Source: Paenibacillus sp. XY044 (lineage in GTDB: Bacteria > Bacillota > Bacilli > Paenibacillales > Paenibacillaceae). From it: a stretch of 64,000 bases of DNA. The stretch is from positions 186,001-250,000 of the forward strand of contig NZ_NQMO01000005.1 in NCBI RefSeq assembly GCF_002257645.1. The letters are read 5' to 3'. The notes beneath the pieces were generated by a model. The model saw only the letters and a program-made list of their open reading frames with translations. It was not told where the DNA came from and made no database searches. Each line of letters starts with the position of its first letter. The stretch's first letter is position 1. Made by a program: the position numbers and the translations under genes. Below are positions 32,650 to 41,712 of this stretch, piece after piece.

Positions 32650-33151
32650 CCCCCTCAACCCTTTCAGTAGACATAACATTACATGTCATATTATTTAACA
32701 TTGTATGGCTTTCGCACATTTTACCTAAAATGCAGGACCTTATCAATGCAATATTTTACAGTTATTAGGGGGTTATTGACCGGCGGGAAATATGCGGGAT
32801 TTACCAGGGTTTAACGGGGGAAGTCGTGATGTTACAGCTCAGCCCGGCTTTTGCCAACGGACCGGATTCCGGACGTTTTCGGAGAATGTTGCAGAGGAGT
32901 GGCGGAAGCGGTTCATTTACTTCCCAATATGGTAAATGATAACTAGAAATGACAAGGATTCGCCTTTTGACATCTTTCTGAGCCGAAGGCATAATAAACC
33001 TATTGCCCTCGATTCCATGCGACAAAAGGGCCCAAGCATCCGCAGGATACTCATTTTTTTGCGCAATCATCCAGCTTTTCGCGCGATATACTCAGCTGTC
33101 CGGCTTATATCGGCAGGTCAGCCCGTCATTAAAAGGAAGGAAGTTGGTAAT
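32650..33151. other. Divergent intergenic region between chemotaxis receptor and LTA synthase
   Basis: About 500 bp. Reading frames run through it on both strands, including an in-frame extension of the LTA synthase back to 32936, but none has a ribosome binding site. It must hold both promoters. The part next to the receptor is AT-rich. I could not assign -35/-10 pairs with confidence. Confidence 0.4.
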
Positions 33152-34996
33152 GTGTCTTCACTTCGTGGATTTCTGCGAAAACCGTTTGTCTTATTCACCA
33201 TTCTTTTACTTTTAAAGGGATATTTGGCATGGGCCGTTACGTTTAATGACCTGATGCCCTGGAAACCCATCATTACCGAAATCCCGTTTATTTGGCTCGT
33301 TTTCTGTCTGATTGAGTGGTTTGCCGGCAAGCGAAAATTCGGCGCTTATGTCATCGCCAATCTGCTGCTCACCACGATCTTTTTCGCCGTCATTATGTAT
33401 TTCAAATACTACGGTGTCATCGCAACCTACCACGCCTTGGAGCAGGTCAACCAAGTCACGGCCGTCCGCAACAGCGTCTTCTCGCTGATGGACCCATACT
33501 ATTTGCTGATCTACGTCGATATCGTCGTCATGTTTATTGTCATGCTGCGCGGCCGCAAGGCACGGGAATGGAGGGGCCAAACCCACCACCGGACTCGCCG
33601 CAGCGTCGTTACCGTGCTGTTCATCTTGTCCCTTGTGGTTTGCCTGTTTAACATCGTTCCGAACCGGGCCAGCATGAACGAAATCAAAAAAGCCCAGCAA
33701 ATGGGCATTTTGAATTATGAAGCGTATACGATTTTCTCCAAGAAAAAAGAGGACAACGTTCCGCTGAACAGCATTACCCAGGCTTCGATCGATGAGCTCA
33801 AAGGCATCAACAAGACCGATCAGACTCAGCATTTCGGCGACGCCAAAGGCAAGAACGTCATTATTGTTCAGCTGGAATCGTTCCAAAACTTTCTGGTCAA
33901 CCTGAAGATCGACGGCCAGGAAATTACGCCCAATATGAACAAACTGGCCAAAGGGCAGTATTACTTCCCGAACTTCAACCAAATGGTCGGGCAAGGCAAT
34001 ACGTCGGATGCCGAATTCGTCGTGAATACCTCGTTCTATGTGCCGCCGAGCGGGGCGGCCACGCAAAACTACGTCGACAAAAAGCTGCCGAGTCTTCCGA
34101 GGCTGATGGAGAGCAACGGATACACGACCGCGACTTTCCATACGAACGACGTGGAGTTCTGGAATCGCGGGGAGTTGTACTCGTCCCTTGGCTTCCAGCA
34201 TTATTACGACAAATCCTTCTACGGCGACGAGGACTCCTTCTTCTTCGGTCCGTCCGATGAAGTGCTGTATAAGAAAACCGCCGTAAAATTGAAGGAAATG
34301 GATCAGGAAGACAAACCGTTCTACGCCCAGGTCATTTCGATGTCGGCGCATCACCCGTTTACGATACCGGAGAGAAAATACCACATGCAGCTTCCTGAGC
34401 GGTATGACGGCACGTTTGTCGGGGATTATATCCGCGCCCAAAATTATGCGGATTATGCGCTGGGTCAGTTTATCGATGACCTGAAGAAAAACGGCCTCTG
34501 GGACGACAGCCTCATCGTCATCTACGGCGACCATATGGGACTGCCGCTGTACTCCCTGGATCGTGATGACAAAGAACTGATGAAGGAAATTTACGGACAT
34601 GAATATTCCTATTCGGATATGATCAACATTCCGCTGATTCTGGCGGGCGGCTCGATTCAGCAGCCGGAAGTGAACAACACGGTGGGCGGACAGGTCGACA
34701 TCCTGCCGACCGTCGCCAATCTGACGGGCGTTTCCGTCAAAGATCATATTCATTTCGGGCAGGATCTTTTAAATCAGAGCTATAATTTGATTCCCGAGCG
34801 GTATTATCTGCCGACCGGTTCCTTCCTGACCGGCAATGCGCTCTTCGTGTCGGGAGCCGGATATGAGGATGGCGCGCAGTACCCGCTGAGCGGCCGAACC
34901 TCGGTGGACGGTGGCACCACGGAAGACGAATATAACCGTGCGCTCAAGCTCCTCAATCTGTCCGACAGCTACGTGAATCAGCAGCCGCTTAAATAG
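33152..34996 (+). CDS. ltaS: Lipoteichoic acid synthase, LtaS family
   Basis: Membrane-bound polyglycerolphosphate polymerase of about 614 residues. Five N-terminal membrane helices (about 10-175) precede an extracellular sulfatase-fold domain. The catalytic threonine is T284 in GNTSDAE. Other metal ligands are E242 (VQLES) and D460-H461 (YGDHMG). It transfers glycerolphosphate from phosphatidylglycerol onto the growing LTA chain. The GTG at 33152, 11 nt after GGAAGG, gives the usual length; the frame is open to 32936 without a start signal. Single gene with its own terminator. Paralogues YfnI, YqgS and YvgJ share this layout, so the exact member is uncertain. Confidence 0.93.
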   Translation: MSSLRGFLRKPFVLFTILLLLKGYLAWAVTFNDLMPWKPIITEIPFIWLVFCLIEWFAGKRKFGAYVIANLLLTTIFFAVIMYFKYYGVIATYHALEQVNQVTAVRNSVFSLMDPYYLLIYVDIVVMFIVMLRGRKAREWRGQTHHRTRRSVVTVLFILSLVVCLFNIVPNRASMNEIKKAQQMGILNYEAYTIFSKKKEDNVPLNSITQASIDELKGINKTDQTQHFGDAKGKNVIIVQLESFQNFLVNLKIDGQEITPNMNKLAKGQYYFPNFNQMVGQGNTSDAEFVVNTSFYVPPSGAATQNYVDKKLPSLPRLMESNGYTTATFHTNDVEFWNRGELYSSLGFQHYYDKSFYGDEDSFFFGPSDEVLYKKTAVKLKEMDQEDKPFYAQVISMSAHHPFTIPERKYHMQLPERYDGTFVGDYIRAQNYADYALGQFIDDLKKNGLWDDSLIVIYGDHMGLPLYSLDRDDKELMKEIYGHEYSYSDMINIPLILAGGSIQQPEVNNTVGGQVDILPTVANLTGVSVKDHIHFGQDLLNQSYNLIPERYYLPTGSFLTGNALFVSGAGYEDGAQYPLSGRTSVDGGTTEDEYNRALKLLNLSDSYVNQQPLK

Positions 34997-35015
34997 AGTA
35001 ACGACCGCATGATAT

Positions 35016-35057
35016 GAAAGCCTTGCCTGTAAAATTACGGGCAGGGCTTTTATTTTT
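35016..35057 (+). terminator. Intrinsic terminator of ltaS
   Basis: AAAGCCTTGCCTGTAA pairs with TTACGGGCAGGGCTTT (16 bp, two G-T pairs), followed by TATTTTT. Confidence 0.9.
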
Positions 35058-35088
35058 GCCGATAAGTAAACAGATTCAGTCAATCCGT

Positions 35089-35123
35089 TGAAAAGGCAGC
35101 CGTTTAAGAAACCGGCTGCCTTT
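35089..35123 (-). terminator. Intrinsic terminator of the LacI gene
   Basis: Minus strand: AAAGGCAGCCG pairs with CGGCTGCCTTT with a short AT-rich inner part, followed by a short T tail. It is convergent with the ltaS terminator. Confidence 0.75.
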
Positions 35124-35155
35124 CATGTTCGTTGACTGAATATATGGGTCAGCCC

Positions 35156-36232
35156 TTAGCTTGGGGAGCCGCCTCCTCCAGGCGCCGGCGCCGTGGAATC
35201 GCGGTAGACGATGTCGCCGGCGAGCAAAATTTTTTCCAGCGGCGAATCCGCCTTGTCCATCTGTTCGAGCAGCTTTTCGACAGCCCGGCGGCCCATCGCC
35301 TCCTTCGGAACATGGACGGTCGTCAAGGACGGGCTGCCCTTGCCCGCATCGGCGATATTATCGAACCCCGTCACCGACACGTCCTCCGGAACCCGTACGC
35401 CAAACTCGATCAACGTATCCATGGCTTTCAGAGCAATCGCATCGTTGGCGCACACCAATGCGGTCGGCAGCGATTTGGATTTGATTCTCCGTGAAATCCA
35501 CGACCTGATCTCAGCATCAAAGTCGCCGGTTTCCAAATCGGCGAGCGGGATGACCAGACCTTCCTGGCCAGACAGCCCCTGCTCGTCCAGTGCCGTCCGG
35601 TAGCCGATGGAACGATCCCGGAAGCTGCGCGAATACCGGTCGTTCCCGATGAATTGCAGCCGCTGATGGCCAATACCGATCAAGTGGGTCGTCAGCCGGG
35701 CCATCACATCCATGTTGTTCACAAAGACCGTGTCGGACGGAATGAGCGGATCCTCCATATCGACCAGCACGATCGGCAGCCCCATCCGGTGTACCTCCAG
35801 CAGCAGCGGCGTGGAAATTTCCCCAACGCCGATGAGCCCAAGAATCCCCTCCGGATTCAGGAGGCTGACAAAGTTATCTACGTTCTGTTCGGATATGATC
35901 ACCATGCCCAGTCCCCGTTCCTCGAGGCTGATCGAGATCCCTTCCATAATTTTGCCCCAGTACAGCGATTCCCTGTTCTGAAAACGGATATTAGGCATCA
36001 GCACGATCACGGAATGCTTGACGCCGCTGCGCTTAAGAGTAGTGGATTCCGTGCGCGGGCTTCTCATATAGGCTTTCTTTTGCGAAAAATACCCGAGCTG
36101 GGAAGCCGCCTGAATCACCCGCTCCCGGGTCATCTCATTAACTCCGCCCTTGCCGGACAGCGCCTTGGATACAACGAACTTGGATACGCCCAGATGGTCG
36201 GCGATTTGCTGCATCGTAATCTTTTTGGCCAT
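35156..36232 (-). CDS. LacI family transcriptional regulator
   Basis: Repressor of 358 residues. The headpiece is MQQIADHLGVSKFVVSKALS (about 7-26) with the hinge helix region near 50-60. A periplasmic-binding-protein-like sugar domain follows, including VSVTGFDNIADA and a typical C-terminal GRRAVEKLLEQ. The tail is glycine-rich. GAGGTGA precedes the ATG. It has its own terminator and an ATGTT-ACG-AACAT palindrome 34 bp upstream. No sugar gene is adjacent, so the regulon is elsewhere; neighbours are ltaS and an ABC exporter operon. Confidence 0.9.
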   Translation of the reverse strand: MAKKITMQQIADHLGVSKFVVSKALSGKGGVNEMTRERVIQAASQLGYFSQKKAYMRSPRTESTTLKRSGVKHSVIVLMPNIRFQNRESLYWGKIMEGISISLEERGLGMVIISEQNVDNFVSLLNPEGILGLIGVGEISTPLLLEVHRMGLPIVLVDMEDPLIPSDTVFVNNMDVMARLTTHLIGIGHQRLQFIGNDRYSRSFRDRSIGYRTALDEQGLSGQEGLVIPLADLETGDFDAEIRSWISRRIKSKSLPTALVCANDAIALKAMDTLIEFGVRVPEDVSVTGFDNIADAGKGSPSLTTVHVPKEAMGRRAVEKLLEQMDKADSPLEKILLAGDIVYRDSTAPAPGGGGSPS

Positions 36233-36265
36233 CGTCTCTATTTCACCTCAAATAAACTATCATTC

Positions 36266-36278
36266 ATGTTACGAACAT
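36266..36278 (-). promoter_or_regulatory. Palindrome upstream of the LacI gene
   Basis: ATGTT-ACG-AACAT is a perfect 5-bp-arm palindrome in the LacI leader. It is short for a LacI operator but well placed for autorepression. Confidence 0.35.
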
Positions 36279-36487
36279 CGTAAAAGGCTGCTTCGGCTGT
36301 CCGCTTCCTAAAGGCGGGCAAAACGTCGGTAAATACCCTCGGTCTATTTACAGCCGCTTCTAATGAAATCGGGTTTGTTAGCCTGCAGAATCATCAACAT
36401 TATAACAAAATGGGGACCGGCATTATATAGAGACGATATCGAAGAACCGAGAAACGAAAATCTTTTCCATATTGGGGATAAAAGGGA

Positions 36488-36543
36488 TTGACTCCCATTA
36501 CACATTCGTATACATTTGTATACAAACAGAACAACAGGTATAC
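36488..36543 (+). promoter_or_regulatory. Promoter with three phased GTATAC elements
   Basis: The 339-bp gap between the LacI start and this operon ends with -35 TTGACT (36488-36493), a 17-bp spacer and -10 TACATT (36511-36516). GTATAC occurs at 36508, 36518 and 36538, that is at 10- and 20-bp spacing on one DNA face. The middle copy is centred in the perfect palindrome TTTGTATACAAA (36515-36526). The position over the -10 and start site indicates repression. No regulator of this operon is identified by sequence. Confidence 0.6.
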
Positions 36544-36571
36544 TCATTTTCTAATTTAAGGAGTGATATCA

Positions 36572-37021
36572 ATGAAAGAGGATACGAACAACGAGGCAGG
36601 CCGTCACCCGGATTCGGCCGCGGATCCCCGCATTCTGGAGGCTGGCGGCCGCTGGGAGCGAGGCGACCGGCGCGGCGGGGGCCGCGGACATGGACACCAC
36701 GACCACGGCCGCCGCGGCAAGAGGGAGCATCAAGGCGACGACGAGGGCGGCCGGAGCTTCCACAGCGCCCAGACGTTTCGACGCGGCCGCGTGCTGATGT
36801 TCCTCGAACGCATGCAGGTGATGCGCAGCACGCTGATGCAGCAGCTGAACCAGCCCGAGTTCCAGCCGATCCAGCAGGTTATTACCGGCGAGCTGAAAGC
36901 CGTTGACCAGATGATCCAAGAGTACATCCATACTTTTGAGCTGCGTGAAATGGGGGAAGGCGAAGTCTTAGGTTCTTCGCCTGGAGGCCAGGCGCAGTCT
37001 GCCGATCCTGATACCAAGTGA
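36572..37021 (+). CDS. Arg/Gly/His-rich protein preceding an ABC exporter pair
   Basis: Protein of about 149 residues that I cannot assign to a named family. Residues 28-62 are dominated by Gly, Arg, His and Asp (for example GRGHGHHDHGRRGKR). Residues 70-125 are two amphipathic helices (VLMFLERMQVMRSTLMQQL, then VITGELKAVDQMIQEYI). The tail is disordered. AAGGAG lies 8 nt before the ATG at 36572. It ends 10 bp before the first ABC gene, where the other ABC operon of this window has a MarR regulator further upstream. It may be a regulator that lost its helix-turn-helix, a metal-binding accessory protein, or an exporter partner. Confidence 0.75.
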   Translation: MKEDTNNEAGRHPDSAADPRILEAGGRWERGDRRGGGRGHGHHDHGRRGKREHQGDDEGGRSFHSAQTFRRGRVLMFLERMQVMRSTLMQQLNQPEFQPIQQVITGELKAVDQMIQEYIHTFELREMGEGEVLGSSPGGQAQSADPDTK

Positions 37022-37031
37022 GGTCCCGCCT

Positions 37032-38777
37032 ATGTGGAAATTGATGTTATCCTATCTTCGCCCTTACAAGGTGTCGGCCCTGCTGGCTCCTCTGCTGATG
37101 CTGCTCGAGGTATCCATGGACCTGCTGCAGCCTGCGCTGATGGCGAACATCGTCAATAAAGGAGTCGTCCTCGGCGACCTTGCGTACATCGAGCGAACGG
37201 GTCTTATCATGCTTGGGGTTGCCGTAGTCGGCCTGCTTGGAGGCGTGGGGTGCACCGTCTTTTCGACTTATGCCTCCCAGCATTTCGGCACCGATCTCAG
37301 GGACCACCTGTTCCAGAAAATACAGACGTTTTCCTTCCGTAATCTTGATGAGCTGAAGACCGGATCGCTCATTACCCGGCTGACGAACGACGTCGTTCAG
37401 CTGCAGACGGTAGTCCAGATGATTTTGCGGAGCATCCGCTCCCCGCTGCTGTTCCTCGGCAGCCTTATCATGGCTTTGTGGATCAGCCCACGGCTGACAC
37501 TTATCTTGGCTGTATCCATTCCTGTCTTGGTCGTCTTTCTCGTCCTGCTGATCCGTAAGTCTTTTCCGATGTTCGGCCGCGTTCAGTCGATGCTCGATCA
37601 GGTCAACGGCGTCCTGCAGGAGAACCTGGCCGGGATTCGGGTCGTCAAGGCTTTTGTCCGCGCAGGCTATGAACGCAAGCGTTTTGCCGGCGCCAACGGC
37701 GAATACACGAAGGAGGCCATTTCGGCCAACCGGCTCTTGGGGCTGAACATGCCGGTCATGACGCTGATCCTTAATTTGAGCGTCGTGGCGGTGCTCTGGT
37801 ACGGAGGCGCCCTTACCCGCGGCGGGTCTCTTCCCGCTGGCGACTTGATCGCCTATATCAATTACGTGACTCAGCTCCTGTTCGCCATGTTGATGGTGAG
37901 CAACATGCTGACCTTCATCTCCCGGGCCAGAGTTTCCGCAGCCCGGGTGCAGGAAGTGTTTGACGAGCAGCCGGACATCGTCGATCCTGCCGGTGCCAAT
38001 GCCATGGAACCGGCTGCCGCGGACGTCGTTTTCGAAAACGTATCCTTCGGTTACGGGGAGCACCCGCATGCCGATCCCGTGCTCAGCGGGATCAGCTTTA
38101 CGGCCAAACCCGGACAAACAACCGCCATTCTCGGCGTGACCGGATCAGGCAAATCATCGCTCGTGCACCTGATCCCGCGGCTCTATGACGCCACCGGCGG
38201 ACGCGTTCTCATCGGCGGCACGGATGTCCGCGACATCCCGCTGGACACTCTCCGCGGGATGGTCGGCATGACGCTGCAGCAGTCTGTGCTGTTCAGCGGC
38301 ATGGTGCTGGAGAACATCCGATACGGCCGGCCCGACGCTTCGCTTGCGGAAGTGACCGCGGCGGCCAAGGCTGCCCAGGCCCACGATTTTATCATGCAGA
38401 TGCCGGACGGCTATGAGACCTTGATCGGGCAAAAAGGCGTCAACCTGTCCGGCGGGCAGAAACAGCGCTTGTCGATCGCCCGCGCGCTGCTCGTGAAGCC
38501 GCGGATTCTCATTCTGGACGACAGCACCAGCGCGGTCGACGTCGGCACGGAATCGCGCATCCAGGCGGCGCTGAAGGAACTGATGAACCGCAGCACCAAC
38601 ATCATCATCGCGCAGCGGATCAGTTCGGTCATGGAAGCCGATCAGATCCTGGTGCTGGAGAACGGCGCCATTGCCGCCCGGGGAACCCACGAAGAACTGC
38701 TGCGTACCAGCGCGATCTATCAGGATATTTACCGTTCGCAGCGGAAGGAGGAAGATACGCATGCCGCAGCCAACTAA
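37032..38777 (+). CDS. ABC exporter half-transporter, degenerate-site subunit (second pair)
   Basis: Half-transporter of 581 residues: six membrane helices (about 15-300), then a nucleotide-binding domain. Walker A is GVTGSGKS (368-375) and the signature LSGGQ (472-476) is intact. The catalytic glutamate is replaced by D497 (LILDDS) and the switch histidine by Q528 (IIAQR). This is the same pattern as the gene at 20594-22321, so the two operons are paralogous. GAGGT precedes the ATG. It overlaps the partner gene by 17 bp. Confidence 0.93.
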   Translation: MWKLMLSYLRPYKVSALLAPLLMLLEVSMDLLQPALMANIVNKGVVLGDLAYIERTGLIMLGVAVVGLLGGVGCTVFSTYASQHFGTDLRDHLFQKIQTFSFRNLDELKTGSLITRLTNDVVQLQTVVQMILRSIRSPLLFLGSLIMALWISPRLTLILAVSIPVLVVFLVLLIRKSFPMFGRVQSMLDQVNGVLQENLAGIRVVKAFVRAGYERKRFAGANGEYTKEAISANRLLGLNMPVMTLILNLSVVAVLWYGGALTRGGSLPAGDLIAYINYVTQLLFAMLMVSNMLTFISRARVSAARVQEVFDEQPDIVDPAGANAMEPAAADVVFENVSFGYGEHPHADPVLSGISFTAKPGQTTAILGVTGSGKSSLVHLIPRLYDATGGRVLIGGTDVRDIPLDTLRGMVGMTLQQSVLFSGMVLENIRYGRPDASLAEVTAAAKAAQAHDFIMQMPDGYETLIGQKGVNLSGGQKQRLSIARALLVKPRILILDDSTSAVDVGTESRIQAALKELMNRSTNIIIAQRISSVMEADQILVLENGAIAARGTHEELLRTSAIYQDIYRSQRKEEDTHAAAN

Positions 38778-40608
38778 ACCCGCCGGCGCCGATCCCGGTC
38801 GTGGAGGCCCTCCTATGATGGGCCATGGACCGGGCCGAAACATGGTGATGCAGAAAGCCAAGCCCAAGCAGGCTGCCGCTACCCTGAGAAGACTGTGGGC
38901 CTATTTGAACCGCCAGCGGTTCGGATTGATCATTGTATACGTTACGACCATTCTCAGTGCAGTCATTTCCCTGATCGGCCCCTTCCTGCTCGGCAAAGCG
39001 ATCGACCGCTTCATCATGCCGAAGGAGCATGAAGGCTTCTGGTCTCTCTGCCTGCTGATGATCGGCATCTACGTGCTGGGCAGCGTGGTCTCCTGGATAC
39101 AGGTGTACGTCATGACGGCGGTTTCCCAGCGCACCGTGCTGGCCCTCCGCGAGGATTTATTCGATAAATACCAGCAGCTGCCGCTGCGCTTTTTCGATAC
39201 CCATCCGACCGGAGAGCTGATGAGCCGCACGACCAATGACATCGAGAACGTATCAAACACGCTGAATCAGAGCGTGACGCAGCTCTTGAACAGCATCATT
39301 ATGCTGGCCGGATCGCTGGTCATCATGCTGAGACTCAACCTGCCCCTTACGCTCGTCAGCCTCATCAGCATTCCGCTCGTGCTCGTGGCCACCCGCCAAA
39401 TCACAAAGCTGACCCGCAAGCTTTTTAAAGCCCAGCAGCAGCACCTCGGCGAACTCAATGGCTTTATCGAGGAAACCGTCAGCGGGCAAAAAATCGTCAA
39501 GCTGTTCCGCCGGGAGCCTGTTGCGGTCGAACAGTTCCAGAAGATCAACCGGAAGCTGAATCAGGTCGGAATCCGTGCGCAGATCGTCTCCGGCATGGTC
39601 GGGCCGGTCATGAACATGGTGAACAACCTCAGCTTCGCTCTGATCGCGGCGGTCGGCGGATGGATGGTGTTAAAAGGGCATACCTCCGTCGGCATCATCG
39701 TCAGCTTCCTGAACTATTCCAAGCAGTTCGGCCGGCCGATCACCGATCTGGCCAACCAGTTCAACCTGATGCAGTCCGCCATTGCGGGGGCCGAGCGCGT
39801 GTTTGAGATTTTCGACCTCGACACCGAGTACGCCGAGGACCGCAAGCGGGCCACCACGGAACTTGGACAGGTGAAAGGCAGCGTCGAATTCAGAAACGTG
39901 TCCTTCAGCTATAAACCGGGGACGCCGGTGCTGCAGGACGTATCCTTTACCGCCGATCCCGGCCAGATGATCGCCCTCGTCGGCCCTACGGGCGCAGGCA
40001 AAACGACGATCATCAACCTGCTGACCCGTTTTTACGAGATCGATCAGGGCGACATTTGCATCGACGGAGCGAGCATCCGCGATACGGACAAAGACAGCCT
40101 GCGGTGCAAGGTGGGGATCGTCCTCCAGGACGCCTACGTCTTCTCCGGCAGCATCCGCGAGAACATCCGGTTCGGACGACTTGCTGCGACCGATGCCGAA
40201 GTGGAGCATGCCGCCAAGCTGGCGAATGCCGACCGCTTCATATCCCGTCTGCCGGACGGGTACGATACGGTCCTGGCCGCCGAGGGCAGCAACCTCAGCC
40301 ATGGACAGCGGCAGCTGCTGACCATTGCCCGGGCGATCCTCGCCGATCCGGCCATCCTCATTCTGGATGAGGCCACCAGCAGCGTTGATACCCGGACGGA
40401 AATGCATGTCCAGGAAGCGATGCAGACGCTGATGAAAGGGCGGACCAGCTTTGTCATCGCCCACCGGCTGAGCACGATCCAGGATGCGGACCGGATTCTG
40501 TTCATCCACGGCGGACGCATTGCCGAGCAGGGGAACCACCGGGAGCTGCTGGAATCCAAAGGCTTCTACTATGACCTGTACACCAGTCAGTTTCAACGGG
40601 CGATATAA
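38761..40608 (+). CDS. ABC exporter half-transporter, catalytically complete subunit (second pair)
   Basis: Half-transporter of about 615 residues with a Gly/Pro-rich N-terminus, six membrane helices and one nucleotide-binding domain. Walker A is GPTGAGKT (408-415), the signature is LSHGQ (512-516) instead of LSGGQ, and the catalytic E537 and switch H568 are present. It completes the heterodimer with the preceding subunit. AAGGAGG lies 9 nt before the ATG at 38761, inside the previous gene. The open frame back to 38671 is not a likely start. It is closest in build to the protein at 18717-20597. Confidence 0.93.
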   Translation: MPQPTKPAGADPGRGGPPMMGHGPGRNMVMQKAKPKQAAATLRRLWAYLNRQRFGLIIVYVTTILSAVISLIGPFLLGKAIDRFIMPKEHEGFWSLCLLMIGIYVLGSVVSWIQVYVMTAVSQRTVLALREDLFDKYQQLPLRFFDTHPTGELMSRTTNDIENVSNTLNQSVTQLLNSIIMLAGSLVIMLRLNLPLTLVSLISIPLVLVATRQITKLTRKLFKAQQQHLGELNGFIEETVSGQKIVKLFRREPVAVEQFQKINRKLNQVGIRAQIVSGMVGPVMNMVNNLSFALIAAVGGWMVLKGHTSVGIIVSFLNYSKQFGRPITDLANQFNLMQSAIAGAERVFEIFDLDTEYAEDRKRATTELGQVKGSVEFRNVSFSYKPGTPVLQDVSFTADPGQMIALVGPTGAGKTTIINLLTRFYEIDQGDICIDGASIRDTDKDSLRCKVGIVLQDAYVFSGSIRENIRFGRLAATDAEVEHAAKLANADRFISRLPDGYDTVLAAEGSNLSHGQRQLLTIARAILADPAILILDEATSSVDTRTEMHVQEAMQTLMKGRTSFVIAHRLSTIQDADRILFIHGGRIAEQGNHRELLESKGFYYDLYTSQFQRAI

Positions 40609-40620
40609 CTTATTCGGCAT

Positions 40621-40664
40621 AAAAAAACTCCGGATGCCTTTGCGGGCGCTTCCGGAGTTTTTTT
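40621..40664. terminator. Strong bidirectional terminator
   Basis: AAAAAAACTCCGGA pairs perfectly with TCCGGAGTTTTTTT across a 16-nt loop. It serves the ABC operon on the plus strand and the convergent hydrolase gene on the minus strand. Confidence 0.95.
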
Positions 40665-40707
40665 CGATAATCGTTTTTTCGATGATAGATGATATTAGAA
40701 TAATAGG

Positions 40708-41712
40708 CTAGCCCTCCACGGGGGTCAGGATCACCTGCGGCTCCGGGTCGGGAATCGAGTCCCTTTCCGTCCCCTTTCTTAAACGGATGTACCGGCCAAT
40801 AAATTGGTGTATCCTGCGCTTGTACTCTGCTTTGTCCACAAAATAAGCGTTTGCGTGCGAAGCCCCCTGGGCCACGTAGACTTCCTTCTCCCCTGCCGCG
40901 GCTTCCACAAGACGATGCAGCATGGCGTATGGGACGAACGTATCGCGGTCCCCGTGAATGAACAGAATCGGAAGTTTTGTCCGGGCCACCTGCGTTAACG
41001 CCGACGCTTCTCCGAAGGCGTATCCTGCCCGCAGTTTGCACATCAGGCTGGTCGCCGGCAGCAGCGGAAAAGGTGGGAGCTTATACATCTGCTTGAGCTG
41101 ATGGGTCAAAATGTCACGCACCGACGTATAAGCGCAGTCGGACACGATGCACTTTACCTGCCCAGGAAGCTCTTCCCCGCTGGTCATCAGCACCGTTGCC
41201 CCTCCCATAGATACGCCATGCAGTATGATTTCCGCTTCGGGCCCGCTGCGATCGATGACCATGCCGATCCACCGTAGGATATCCTTGCGGTCCGGCCAGC
41301 CAAATCCGATGTAATTTCCACCGCTTTGGCCGTGCCCCCGGTTATCCGGCATCAGCACGTTCATGCCCAACTCGTGGTACAGCTTTGCAAAAGCCCCCAT
41401 TTCCCGGCCCTGGCTGGAATAACCATGCACGACGATGGCGGTTTGGCGGGTGGCCGCGTCCGCGGGGATAAAATACCCTTTGAGGGCAATTCCATCCGAG
41501 GACGTCAGCTCCAATGTTTCAACAGGCTGACTGTGAAGCCACTCCTCCTCCAGCTCCCAGGGGTATTCTTCCTTGACCAGCGCCGGATCGGCCTCCAAAA
41601 ACTCCTTGGTACTGCGCTTGATGCCCACATTATAGAAATAAGCACTTGCCGCGGCCAGCAGCAGAACGATCGCGGCCAGGCAAATGATGGCGACCCATAC
41701 GGCGGTGAACAT
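40708..41712 (-). CDS. Membrane-anchored alpha/beta hydrolase (YqkD-like)
   Basis: Protein of about 334 residues with one N-terminal membrane helix (about 3-25) and an alpha/beta-hydrolase domain. The nucleophile serine is in HGVSMGG. The acid lies in FIHGDRDTFVP and the histidine in ASHANAY. HGYSSQGREM forms the oxyanion region. Probably an esterase or lipase-like enzyme at the cell surface or membrane face; substrate unknown. GGAGGG lies 12 nt before the ATG at 41712; the open frame continues to 41841 without support. Single gene. Confidence 0.85.
   Translation of the reverse strand: MFTAVWVAIICLAAIVLLLAAASAYFYNVGIKRSTKEFLEADPALVKEEYPWELEEEWLHSQPVETLELTSSDGIALKGYFIPADAATRQTAIVVHGYSSQGREMGAFAKLYHELGMNVLMPDNRGHGQSGGNYIGFGWPDRKDILRWIGMVIDRSGPEAEIILHGVSMGGATVLMTSGEELPGQVKCIVSDCAYTSVRDILTHQLKQMYKLPPFPLLPATSLMCKLRAGYAFGEASALTQVARTKLPILFIHGDRDTFVPYAMLHRLVEAAAGEKEVYVAQGASHANAYFVDKAEYKRRIHQFIGRYIRLRKGTERDSIPDPEPQVILTPVEG

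Noticed and set aside
33212..34753. 513-codon open frame on the minus strand
   Set aside because: Antisense shadow of ltaS, whose catalytic residues are intact on the plus strand.
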